DNA of 64,000 nucleotides, from contig CM053327.1 of assembly GCA_028583605.1 (NCBI GenBank), forward strand, positions 20,757,629-20,821,628. Direction: 5' to 3'. The DNA comes from Dastarcus helophoroides. Taxonomy: Eukaryota > Arthropoda > Insecta > Coleoptera > Bothrideridae. Position 1 is the stretch's first letter; each line of letters opens with the position of its first letter. The translations under genes and the position numbers were made by a program. This document shows positions 22,240-33,590 of the stretch, in pieces. The notes under the pieces are model-generated. The model saw nothing but the letters and a program-made list of their open reading frames with translations. It made no database searches and was not told where the DNA came from.

Positions 22240-23640
22240 TCTTTTCTAGTCGTTTTCTGTCCACTTCTGAACATAGGCTTTTTCCATGCTTCTCCATGCT
22301 GATCTGTCCTGTGCTAACTGAAACCACCTATTTCCTGCTTGTATGGTGATATTATCAAGCCATCTTCTTTGTGGTCTTCTCACGCTGCCCTTGGTTTGTC
22401 TTGGTCGCCAATATGTTACTATAGAGGTCCATTTACTTGGTCTTGTCGAACCACGAGTCCCACCTAATGCCATTTCAGTTCTGCAATCCGTTCTATTATA
22501 TCTACGACTTTAGTTCTTTGTCGAATACTCTTCATTTCTCTTCCTGTCCCTCAGACTGATACTGAGCATCTCCCGCTCCATCGCTCTTTGCATTACTCTC
22601 AGTTGGTTGGTCTTTTTTGTCAATGCCATCATTTCTAGGCCATAGGTAGCTACTGGCAATACACAGGGGTTAAGATTGATAGCGATGTCCTTATTTTTTA
22701 GTATATATTTCATTTTGCCAAAAGACGCCCAAGTTATCTTATTCTTCGGTTTATTTCCGCTGTCTGATTTTCTTTACCTATTTTTATTGTATGTCCTATA
22801 TACTCTTCTACTTTTTCTAATTTCTTGATGTCTATATGCATGTCTTCTTCAGTGTTGCTTATTATTTTGGTCTTTGAGATGATACATTTTTAAAAGCATC
22901 ACTGAGTTCTTTTAGCATGTCTCTCACTTCCTATATATTACTACTTATCAGAAAGATGTCGTCGGCGAATCGGAGATGATTCAAATAGGATCCGTTGATG
23001 TTTATGCCTCTGTAGTGACTTGAAGACGTCCTCTAGCGCCAGAGTAAATAGTTTTGGAGATATGGTATCGCCTTGACGTATTTCCCTATTTATTTTAACT
23101 TTATCTGTTTTCAGAGTGTCATTGATTTTGACGCGAAAAGTGACATTGTTGTATATATTTTTTAATAGATTTCTGTATCGAGAATTTATTCTAGCGTCAT
23201 CCATTACCTGTATGAAAGCCCATGTCAAAATCCTTATGTAGTGTTTCATTTTATTTCAACTTATCGAATTTTTACCTCCCCCAGAATCCGAAGTGAGGCA
23301 GACTGATTTAACATCAGTGTGAGATTCTGTGCGTTTAACACTACTCACCTTGGGTTTTTTCTTTAAATTCGACATTTCAGCAAGTTTCATATGAAAAGTT
23401 TCTGGCATATAAAACGCCTTGCTTGCCGAGAGTGTTGGCAAGTGTGATTTTCAGCCCCCAATTTTGAATCAGACGTTGTTTGTAGCCGCTCACTGTAAAT
23501 CAGACGCTACACTTGTTAGTTTTGGTCCGTCCCGAGTATTTGATTTCCTCGGTATCATCCATATCTGGGAGGCATTCCCCTATCCGCAACCTGGGGAGGC
23601 GCCCGATGGGTAACTAACAACCCTCACCTACAACGGTTTT
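22240..23640 (-). mobile_element. Internally deleted LINE, lineage C, 5' region probably present
   Basis: Read on the minus strand, 23640-23256 is a GC-richer leader followed by a short open frame (MPETFHMKLAEMSNLKKKPK, then SSVKRTESHTDVKS) that looks like the start of an insect LINE open reading frame. Directly after it, at about 23250, the sequence jumps into the reverse-transcriptase palm (22246-23249). The first two thirds of the polymerase and the endonuclease are missing, so this copy appears to keep both ends but has lost its middle. The 3' end is a purine-rich AAAAGAAGAGAG just past the stop. That the leader belongs to the same element is inferred from order, strand and spacing. Confidence 0.6.
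22246..23249 (-). pseudogene. Reverse transcriptase palm-to-C-terminus, LINE C
   Basis: From the N-terminal side (high coordinates) the protein shows YRNLLKNIYNNVTFRVKIN, EIRQGDTISPKLFTLALEDV (the conserved RQGD-SP block) and HLS, where the frame breaks before the FADD active site. A second piece, 22713-22510, gives KYILKNKDIAINL, CVLPVATYGLEMMALTKK and QRAMEREMLSISLRDR, the thumb and connection. A third, 22473-22246, gives RRPQRRWLDNI, QAGNRWFQLAQDRSAW and AYVQKWTEND before the stop, the usual C-terminal end. Between the pieces the match continues in other frames. Polymerase activity is excluded by the breaks. Confidence 0.85.
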
Positions 23641-23644
23641 AGTT

Positions 23645-26600
23645 GAATTCTTTACATTCCTTAGGTAAATTTACCTTTTTTTACATTGATTGCCTTCTTT
23701 AGTCTTTGTTTACATATAAAATTAAACATTCATTATTGACATGCAAAGTAACATCCCTGGTAAAGTACTGAGTAAAAACAAGATGATTGCAGCAATAGTC
23801 TGGGTGTAAGTCACTCATAAATATACCTTGCGCGAGGTGAAGCACCACCACCAAAAAAAGAGATCACGAATGAGCCAACGATGAGCTAGGGATTAAGTCA
23901 AATTAAAGGTTTAGAAAATGGTGATTCCCAAAATTGAAAGTTCCAAAAAATAGTTAATGAAATAGAGCTTAGGATCTTAGATGGCTTTAGAAAGTTATGT
24001 CGTTACTTAAACCAGCATCCTGGCGAGATCAATCAATTAAATGGACAGTAGAACTTACCGGTTACAAAACTAGTCTTAAGGCCACAAGTGCTATGCAATG
24101 AAAGACAATAGCTTAAGCCGCTACCGTTTTATCAAAAGTAGTTATCATATTATCAGGCGCGTTCAAAGGAAAATCGGAAAAGCTCCACTTTACCACTGAA
24201 TTTATATAAAAGTAGCAGCCGTAAAAATGGCTTGCTACAATTTTTTTCTGATTCACAAAAAGTTTTTAAACTAACATACCTTATAACAAAGTTGCAGCAC
24301 TTACCAGTATCATTGTTACTATTCTTCTTAACCTGGTCTCAGTTAATTGGTTATCTGTTTACTGAAATGTTTGAATTAGATATTTTACGATTGTTGCAAT
24401 ATTCTGGTAACATTAGGTTTTTTATGCACTTTATGTGTACAGTTATCAGAAAAGTTATAAAATATGTATATTAATTATAAATATTAAAATTCCAAGTTAA
24501 CAAAATAATAGAAATTAGAAAAATGAAATATCAATTTTTTGTATAACAAAATATTATATTCAGATTAATTCGCTTTGGATTGAGTTTAAAACATATATAC
24601 CTAATTTTATATGTTTCTCTTTTATGCTCGAACTCTCCACAACATCGTAATATACAAAATTATTAATATTTGCTTTGAATGCGAGCAGAAAACAAGCAAA
24701 TTAAATTCAAATAAAAATCACTTTAAATTTCATTTTTTCGGAATGCGAAATACTATCCATTAAACATTAAACAGTTAAAGCAACAAGAATAAAAATTAAT
24801 TCCAATAGAAAAAACAATATCTAGAATAATAAAAGCTAGATGAATCATCTACTTCAATAACAGCGAATTTAACTTGAAAAGGTTTAGGCGACTTTTACTA
24901 TTTTAAGACGATCTTAAGAACTATTTTTACAAGACTATTGCTTGCAAAATCTTACAAATGTAAAATTTCATAAATTCGAGTCCGTTCAAACATTTCTATC
25001 TGCAGCGAGGCTGGTTTAAGTATATATAATAGGCGCTGCCTTCCGGCAAATGAAAAGCAAAACAATACACTTTCCTTTGTTGCATCCAAAGAAAGTATTT
25101 GAAATGAATTGTCTACCGAACCGATTTCTAAGAAGCTGTGCATTTGAAAGGGTTCCATCTCCCTATCAAATTATACACGTAACTGATTGCTTAAGCATCT
25201 TTTATAAAATAGAGGATACATATATATTCTGCGAGTTGAGAATCTGAATAAAATTAACTTTCGTCACTACATTTAATTGTCGTTCATAATTAATAAACTA
25301 AAAAATTTGTAGTTCCACAATAACGAAACTTTTTAATTATCCGGATTGGCTACATTTCTTTTCAGTTGCAGTTTCAGAATTATGAATATTGCACTTCATG
25401 CATTATTAATATGATTTTTTAATGCCAAGGAAAGAGCCCTCCAACGTGTAAAATCTGAAACTTATAAATTAAATTTTCAATTTGAATATAATGATGTTTA
25501 GATAGGTCAAAATGTATCTGATTTCGTGTCAGATATAGCGAATACCTACCCTGGTGCCTTTACAATTTGACATTATAGAAGAATCAACTCTCGGTACATT
25601 TGACACTTTTGATGCGTACGCTCTAAATGGATGCAGAGTAAAAATACTGCGTACCGATACAAATAATACAATTACTGCTCTTTATTTTTGAAAATTATAC
25701 AAATTTCTAAAGTTTAATTGAACGGTGTACTTGCAGAGGTTTACTGTTCAAGTATACATAAGGGTGTGTATGCTAATATTTCACAAATATTATTTTGACT
25801 TTTGCAAGTGAGATGAACATGTTTTAATACTATACTGTAGGCTTGCACAAGTTAGGCTTGCGAAAATATACTTGAGCGTAAAGGTAAAAACTAAATAAAA
25901 CACTTCTAGTAGAATTGAAGGTGATGATTAAAAAAAACGGTTAACCACGAAAAACTACATAAACAGTTTCTCGCGATTTATGGGTTGGGGCTGACTGAAG
26001 TAGAGTTCGCAATCGAATTTTCTACTTTTTTTCGGATATTTAAAGTTTAACGTCGACATTTACGGTTTAGTGTTTTAATTTAGAGAAAAAGTTTATTTAA
26101 ATTTAAGCTGTAAAACTAATTCGGTTGCGGCCACGCTTCGTTTTATCGACGATTTAAATTTCGTTCCCATAAAAGAGGACGAATAAAATTCTTACATAGG
26201 TATCGAATTTTGGGCTATGAATTTGTCATCAAAAATTTTGTTTGCATACAAAACTGACTTGGTTTTTTTTTTTTTCAAGAAAAAGCCTTCTGTCGATTCT
26301 ATTCTCTGTACGTTTTCAGTGGTACAACCGGTAGATGGAAAACAAATTATTTTGGTAAAATTCTATAGATCATGGAAATTCGTCTTTGCAGCAGTGTATA
26401 AATTAAAAATACCTAAAATATACTGCTGTATACAGTTTCATTTGAAAAGTAATCAAGATGCACACTGGGTGAGATTAACAAAGTATTAAGCTTTCAATTT
26501 CAGTGTATACACAAATAGATAGTATAAGACAGAAGTTATTAAGGGTTGAAGCTTCAGGATTGCCGTTGTCAATCTATTCCTGCGTGTATCAGAGCTCTTT

Positions 26601-27019
26601 GAGCCTTCATAACACACAAATATCCCTCTGGTCTTCTGAAATTCGAATGAAATATAATTGGGTGTCCCGCAAATTAAATAAAACCTCACTCAAACTTCGT
26701 GATCGATTTTTGTTCAGGGTATGTATATGATATACAATCTTAAAATACCACACAATATGAGAATTTTGGTAGCTAAAAATTTTGACTGCGTGTTCGTGCA
26801 ATAGTAAGCAACATATCATTAGAGCAATTGACTTTGCTTGGTTTACGTAATAAATAACTAACAGTTATATACAAGGGAGATCATGAATTAAGATAGACAT
26901 GCATTTATTTTGTTTACAAGTTTAAGACTGCCAGCAGATAAATTACTTTAATTTTATTTATAATAATGTGCACTGCATATTTATGAAAGTTATGTTCAAT
27001 GAAATAAATTAAGCAGTAA
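23645..27019. other. AT-rich non-coding stretch
   Basis: Many short overlapping frames (for example 24232-24474, 24952-25247, 26217-26819) occur on both strands with no domain, no GC rise and no convincing splice sites. A GGTAAGTTC donor-like site on the minus strand at about 24057 has only an untestable 32-nt upstream candidate. I see no gene. Confidence 0.4.
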
Positions 27020-27155
27020 CGACAGGAATGTCATTTTTATGTCAAAATTTGACATTTCATAAATAAATCAGGTGTAGCAGCTTTGGAAATTTTATCTTTA
27101 TAAATAAAGAAAAAACAGCAGGTGTACCATGATCCCGTTACACCCGATATATAGT
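27020..27155 (-). repeat. Dispersed repeat family R4, copy 1 (reverse)
   Basis: On the minus strand it carries CGGGTGTAACGGGATCATGG, then TTTTTTCTTTATTTATAAAG, ATAAAATTT and ATAAAAATGACATTCCT. The same order occurs at 28628-28775 and 50955-51045. Confidence 0.6.
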
Positions 27156-28627
27156 GGTGGCCACATAATTAAGGACGCCCTAGCATTAGCCAATTATTTA
27201 AGTTCGTTATGTTCGGGGTATTTCAGAGCGTATTCAACTGATGTTCTAGGGTTCTTTTGAGATTCCCCATAAACTAATAAATAATATGTCGTTTGCGTGA
27301 AAATTTTGCAAAGTCAAATGGCAAAAAAAATGTTTGTCAACCACTCGTTGAATTATTGTCAGATGCCAGGAGGCTTTGATTTACTTGATTTATTGCTTTC
27401 CCAAAGTCTATTAGTTTAAATCGTAATAGTAACGAATTTTTGATAATACTTTTCTTTCAATAAAATTGCTTATAACTATTTAACCGAAAAATATACAAAT
27501 ATATTTTTTTAATTTGTTTAGAAAAATTATCTCTTTTTAAATATGTAAAAATAAAGGTATGTTTCTGGAAAAAAAGATCAATGACGTCATTACTTCAGTT
27601 TTTAAATATTAGAAAATATGCAAATTTGGCTTAAAATGAACCTTAGTTAATCCAATTTAAAAACCTGTTTTCAGATTTCTTATATCGTTTTTCCTTTTCT
27701 TATAATAGAGCTGAGCTGAGACATCGAGTTTCGCTCGCCCTGTACTATGACGTTTAGGAAGGGTGCCCTTATTTAGGGCACAGCCACATACACATACATG
27801 CAACGGTTACTTGTAAACGACCACGTAATTAAAAACGATTCTACCTTTCTAAACATAAGAAACATAAGCATTTTACATGTTTAGAAGCAGAAAAACTGTC
27901 TTAACGGTACATATTAGTATTTATGGTTATCATATTAGAAACCCAATTGAGAACAGTGAAAAGGTGTCCTACTGTAAACAAGTATGTTTCATTTTAAATC
28001 TTCTATGACAGGATATAAGTAAATGATTGAACTCTCTTCTAAATCTTGTAACGTCTGTAAGGAAGATCCATGTATTTCCAGCTGGCAGACATTCTCTCGT
28101 AACTTCATTCGATTGGCCTCAAAGAAAAGGGGTTAACTTTATTGCAATTTCTACATGGAAAACTAATGAAATAAAATTAGCTTCCCGATAGAAATTGAGT
28201 TTGACGACGGCAGCTACCCGACGTGGGTTTTGAAGCGTACATGAAGAATGCATGAAGTATTCTCAAGTTTGCTTTGAAATTGTTTTGAATTTAATTTGTA
28301 CCATAAACTCTGGGAGATTACTTTTTATTTTGTCTATTTTCGGTTGATTTCTTTGATGTCAGACATTGACTCTTTGTGCAAATAATAATGTTGGAGATAC
28401 CCACATAATCTCCTTCGTTTTCTGTAAATACAGGAAAGTAGCCTTTCTGCATATAATAACACAACATGTTTTCTGTATGTATAAGACAACATGTTTTATA
28501 TTTTTAAAATCGACACTTTATTAACTATAGACTAAGAGCAAATAACATAAGTAAGTCGATTTCACTTTGAAGTAATCAAGTTTTGAACACATAGTCCCTC
28601 AAAAAATTACAAATTAAGTAAATCTTG
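27156..28627. other. Non-coding stretch
   Basis: It begins with GTGGTGGCCACATAATTAAGG (about 27161), which resembles Tc1-like ends and the fold-back element at 9998-10717, but no partner end was found. No gene is seen. Confidence 0.35.
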
Positions 28628-28775
28628 TATCAGGTGTACTAAACTCATGGTACAGACCCAGTTTTTTCTTTATTTATGAAGATAAAATCTTCAAATTTGC
28701 TAGACGGATTATAATTACGATACACCATGTTTGGATATAAAAATGATATTCCTATTATTGTGAGTTTTGCTAATT
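28628..28775 (+). repeat. Dispersed repeat family R4, copy 2
   Basis: It contains CAGGTGTACTAAACTCATGG, TTTTTTCTTTATTTATGAAG, ATAAAATCTTCAAATTTGCT and ATAAAAATGATATTCCT in the family order. Confidence 0.6.
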
Positions 28776-31290
28776 CTGATACCAACGTCTAATTTTTGAA
28801 TGGGACGCCCGGTATGTTACCACATTTTTGCAATCTGCATGATTTAATGAATCGAGTGGACATAAAAAAGGTTTTTGAATTTATGAAAAAAGTTTTAGTT
28901 AAACCTCAATCACTCGAAAACGTGGGTTAATCCAAATGCAACAAGAGAAAATTTCTTGTGCCAGATAATCTAAAAATATATTTTTTTCACAAATTTTTTA
29001 TGAAATACGTAAAAAACAAAAAAAACAGGCATAAAATAATAAAAGTTGCCCTTCAATGAGCCTTTCAAAGAAGAAGGATTTGACAAATATGTTCTAAGTA
29101 GTTCTATATTCGAGTTTAAGATATTAATTTGATAAGTTGAAGGATCCTGAAGATGCTGCCGAAAAAACAATATTTTTCATCCCTCTTTCAGAGCTAAGAA
29201 CTTCCTTATTATTCCTTTAATAAAAATTATATTACATGTTTTCTAATATTCTATTCACCATGACAATAGCAAAAGAAAATTTTGAATTACCATATGCTTG
29301 TGCTTAGCTTCAAAACCACTAGTCAATAATAGACAAGCAGGATGGCACTAACGAATGGTTATTTAGTAGACAATTATGTTTTTATAAATATATTTATTTT
29401 ACGAAACTGCCCTAAAGTTTTTGTTGTGGTATAATGAGCAGGGTATCTATAAAATTGAATTTCCTTCCTGTAAAAATTAATTTGTAAAAGCCTCTGGCAT
29501 TAATCAAATAACTTTCTAATTTAAGGCTACAGCAATTAGCGCAATGGGGCATGAAATTACTTCTAGCTTTTAATGTAAGGACAACTTTTTGTTTATTTAA
29601 GTTCCCCATCCCCCATATTTAATCGATTCTCCATATTATAAAATTTCATAACAGTACACCTTTATTTTCTAATCTAAATCCCATATTACCCAAAGTAATC
29701 TACACAATTAACTCTAAAAGTGTAAGAGCATTATAGCTTGTAATGTAACAATTCCAACACAAGCATCCCATGGATGGATACGATAATAATTATATAATAT
29801 ATCTTCAATAATAGTAATAGTAATAATCATAATCTCAACAATAAAATGGTACACATGTTTTATATGTACGGGATTTTATGCAAATCTATAAAACTTTAAG
29901 CTTCCGTCAGTCCGAATCACATAGTTTAAAAAAATGTTTTACGTTATTTTTATGGGTTTAAGAGATTAAGGGTTTCTTTTTAAAGAATAATAAAGTTTAT
30001 TTATCAAACTTATCTATCGCAATTAGAAATCAGAGTTCCTTATAACTTTTATACATGTTGTATGTCTATTTCGTCGCAAGTATAGTAAAACATTTTTTTT
30101 TCATTTTATTTCCTAGAAATTGTTCATTGGTCAAATAATAGCCTAAGATCCAGGGAGAGGGCAAACAGGAACATATGCCCCGGGCGCCAATTGTGAGACA
30201 AGTGTCCTTATTTTTAGACGTCAAAAGTATTTTGGACGTCAGGGCGCCAATGTTAAGTTTTGCTCCTGCTCGGAAAAAACCTAGATCCAGTGCTGCAATT
30301 AATCTGCATATGTATATCAATGTTGGTGAAATTACGCTAAGTGTGCCGACACTGACACAAAAAGTACTAATTGTCATTTATTATTTAGAACATCGTCCAC
30401 AAACATTCGTCACTGCTAGTGTATTCAATAATGTGAGATGGCTTTACAGCTGGAAACTATACAATTATGCCATGAATCTAAGATGCTGAAATTACATGTG
30501 CTAAAATTAAATGAATTGCAACTTTAACTGACCATTTTGCCTTTAAATACTTGCAGTAAATTCATTAAATAATACGCTTAGAGATATCAAAACAATTTTA
30601 TCTTCAACCACTATATGGGAAGTACCATAGATCTCACACCAGTGTTAGATCTATGGGAAACACAATACCATCAGAAAACTCATGTAGCATAAGGTTTGCT
30701 TATGTTTTTATTTGTATATTCAACTTGAAGAGGAAATTTCTGCTTTTATCTGGAAATTTGAAATTCAAACTAAAATTTCTTAATCGAAAGTTAAAATGCC
30801 GAAAATAATTCAAAAATTGAACTTATGTAACCAATTTTCAGGTTATGCACGTATACACGATTTTGGCCTCAGAATCCAAAAATGTTAAAATATATAGGGT
30901 AACCATCGAAAAAATTATAATTTTGATACATCGCTTTGGGATATTATAAAACTAATTTTAAATTTTATCGCCAATGAATCCCTATTTACCCTTAAACTAA
31001 ACCTTTTTTTTAGAATTCTAGATTTGGGGTGGGCTGCCTAAAAGTTTGGACCAGCACATTTTTTGCTTTTTGAGCCTATCGTGCAATCAAATAATCAAGC
31101 TTTAACTCTGACTTCATTTCATTTTAATATTATTAATATACCTTATAATTTTATTGTCTTTTATTACATATTTATTTACCATAAGTATTTTTAAAACACT
31201 ATTTTGAAGTCAGAATACTCATTATCCTTTAGTTTTACATTTATTTCCTCTTAGTGTAATAAGTGTTGTCACTAAATTGACTCACAATCA
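28776..31290. other. Non-coding stretch with a GC-richer patch and a small perfect palindrome
   Basis: At 30140-30330 a patch holds GGGCGCCAA twice (about 30182 and 30242), embedded in overlapping frames on both strands (30066-30489); it resembles the tail of an unknown mobile element. At 30625-30634 and 30647-30656 the perfect 10-bp arms CCATAGATCT/AGATCTATGG enclose a 12-base loop. At 30730-30850 the sequence becomes AAAATTTGAA-like. No gene is recognised. Confidence 0.35.
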
Positions 31291-31470
31291 GATTTGAAAT
31301 ACAAATGTTGTTCCTTGAAACCAAGAAAGATTAAAAGTATTTCTCTGAAGATGATAGCTTGGCTATCAAAACTGCGTTAGAGCAACCTTTCTTGTGTTTT
31401 TTAATCTTTCTTGGTTTCAGGGGACAAGATTTGTATTTAAATATTTGAAGATAACCAAAGGACCAGTCCA
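31291..31470 (+). repeat. Repeat family R5, copy 1, inverted repeat around a ribozyme-like core
   Basis: The segment 31295-31336 is the reverse complement of 31397-31440 with few mismatches; the shared core is TTTTAATCTTTCTTGGTTTC. Between the arms lies the hammerhead-like motif. The right arm continues into ACAAGATTTGTATTT and GAAGATAACCAAAGGACCAG, which recur at 40535-40700 (reverse) and 61470-61565. Confidence 0.7.
31341..31382 (+). ncRNA. Hammerhead-ribozyme-like motif, copy 1 (core G12 lost)
   Basis: The core CUGAAGA (31345-31351) fits CUGANGA. It is followed by a perfect stem II, GATAGC/GCTATC with a three-base loop (31353-31367). Next comes AAAAC where GAAAC is expected, so the conserved G12 is replaced by A. 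Stem III would be minimal: A71-T77 and C72-G76 around three bases, then cleavage after T78. Stem I pairs TTCT (31341-31344) with AGAG (31379-31382), including one wobble. Such short stem III hammerheads are known from Penelope-like and related retroelements. The G12 change probably inactivates this copy. The assignment rests on motif and pairing only. Confidence 0.5.
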
Positions 31471-31854
31471 TTCCCCCAAAACACAATCAGATTATTAATC
31501 TTACTTCATATGGATATGACTTGTGACGTTATGGCAGTCTTGAAGAGAAGCAACCCTAATTTACTTTACTATCTGAAGTAATATTTAATAATTTGATATT
31601 AAAACACCCTTTCACTTTAAGCTTACATTATCAGGTTGCTCGTAATATTGGTCAGCCAATATATTTTTTGAGACCTTTAAACCTCGCTGTTGTAATAGAC
31701 ATTTGTCTTATTATTAGTATAATGTTTAATCCGGTTCTGTGGATAATTTAAGAATTTTGAAGTATAGCAGAATTTTTATCCTTGTTTTGCAAATAGAGTT
31801 TTTGATTTACAAAAAAACTTGACAATTTTTATACATATGTATTTTGTTGATAAT
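31471..31854. other. Non-coding stretch
   Basis: Nothing recognised. Confidence 0.4.
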
Positions 31855-32010
31855 CTTCTTGGTTACAAAGCGAATGCGGATGTTACTCTCTAAAATTCAC
31901 TTTGAGCGTTCATTTCTGCTTCAAGAGATCTTTGTGCATCAAAAGCTGGTTTCAGGAACTTTGATGTAATAAATATTGCAAAAACTGAAAGATGCGATTT
32001 GATGTTTTTT
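31855..32010 (+). repeat. Dispersed repeat family R3, copy 2
   Basis: It shares TTCACTTTGAGCG, TCTGCTTCAAGAGA, GCATCAAAAG, AACTTTGATGTAATAAATAT and TGCAAAA with copy 1 at 21370-21615. Its 3' end is shorter. Confidence 0.55.
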
Positions 32011-32749
32011 CCATTTATTCCATGTAATTTCTGGATTTCTGATAAATAAACCTGCATTAGATAAAGATATAAGGTGCTAATTAACCTAGATTATACGTGC
32101 TAAATGTACTATTAACTTACAGTATTATCGTCTTTTGTATAATTCTATGAAATAATAAGTCTTAATAGTATGAGGTTTTTGTATTAACAGATAAACGAAA
32201 AGTAAAGACAAAATTTTTATCGAGAAATAGTTGAAGAATGTCGTCAGATAACGCCCAAAATGTTTTGAGATGTTCGTAGTGGAGCAAAGATTGTGTTATT
32301 GTATAGAAGCGGGGTAATGCCAAATTGAACATTTAATAAAATAACGTTCTATCATTCATTGATATTTTGTCCTAATTTTTAAGTGATGCTTTTGTTGTCA
32401 CATTCAAACCTAAATTTAAAAAGTCGTGAGTCAAATTGAACAGCCTTTAATATGAGATGTTAAGAGTATTTTACATCCCTACCAAAGAGGCAGCTTCGAA
32501 GACACCAAAACTTAAGGCATCCTTGAAAAAATAAAACAACTTTTTCGTTTTTCTTTAATTCCGATATTTTTCAGATGGGAAGTACTATTGGCACACCCTA
32601 TATATTGCTTTATAGAAATTGTATTAAATTAACAATATAAGCAAATAAATTTTAATACTAGCATTTCTTAATTTATATGAGAACCTAAATATAAATTTAA
32701 ACCTTTTTATCCAATGTTACAAAATTAAGCATTGTATTAAAATATATAG

Positions 32750-32960
32750 TTATATTTTCTGTATGTTGTTTCAGGTGTCTTTAGTTATGGAATAGCTCTT
32801 CATAAATTCGTTACTCCGCGAAACTTACTTTGAACACGCTTCAGTCCACATAATGTACAAATGTACATTGTGTATTAAGAGCTGAGTCCAACAACTTTGA
32901 TATAGCAAACTTTGCAAAACCACCTAAGCCATGAATACTCATTACTCAATTATTTAATAT
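32750..32960 (+). repeat. Dispersed repeat family R3, copy 3
   Basis: It carries GTGTCTTTAGTTATGGA, TCATAAATTCGTTACTCC, ACTTACTTTGAACACG and TTTGCAAAACCACCTAAGCC in the family order. Just before the last block is a small palindrome AATGTACAAATGTACATT. Confidence 0.6.
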
Positions 32961-33002
32961 TTACTGCTATTTACCCCCCTTAAAACAAAGAAACTTGCTT
33001 TA

Positions 33003-33590
33003 AATGTACAGGATGTCCAAAAAATTCACCGACAACATTTAACAGTAGATTTACGATTTACGAAAAACAGTTTAATAACAAATGATTAGTTTTTGAGTTA
33101 GAGGCTTTCAAAATCGTCACAACAAAAGAACTAATTTATTTAACTACATACGTTTTTTACCGATCGCGTTAAAATTTAAAAGCTATGACTAAACTGTTAA
33201 GACTTGTTATTTTTTATAAGCCCAAGTAAGGGCGATATACCGGGTTTTCTCCGTCTACTCCCATATTTTACCAATCATAACTTTTACAATGATCTGAATT
33301 TTTTTAAACGGAAATACCAGAAAATGGCTTAATTGTTCCAAAAATCTCTTAAAAAATTATCTTCAGATAAAAATGCTTGACAACGATTCTATTTGATGTT
33401 CGTTTGTTACCAATTTGTGAAGTGTGTACAAATGTTGTTTAATTTTTTCATGTGATCAAGGAATGTTATTATTGCAGCTATGATTGAAAGAATATTTTAT
33501 TTTTTATTTTAGTGTTAGCTAATGTTGACGAACTTAACATTTACAATTAGTCTTATTAGAAAACACAAGTTTTTTTAAGAATAAGCTACA
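33003..33590 (+). repeat. Dispersed repeat family R2, copy 3
   Basis: It begins TGTACAGGATGTCCAAAAAA, then TTCACCGACAACATTTAACA, and continues through TTAGTTTTTGAGTTAGAGG, GGCGATATACCGGGTTTTCT, TTTGATGTTCGTTTGTTA and GCTATGATTGAAAGAATATT, parallel to 15285-15930. Confidence 0.6.

Noticed and set aside
24057..24095. Minus-strand GGTAAGTTC donor with a 32-nt upstream candidate exon
   Set aside because: The candidate is too short to test, lacks protein-like content and has no phase support.
29146..29180. CTGAAGATGCTGCCGAAAAAAC as a further hammerhead core
   Set aside because: No stem II and no pairing flanks; only the short consensus words match.
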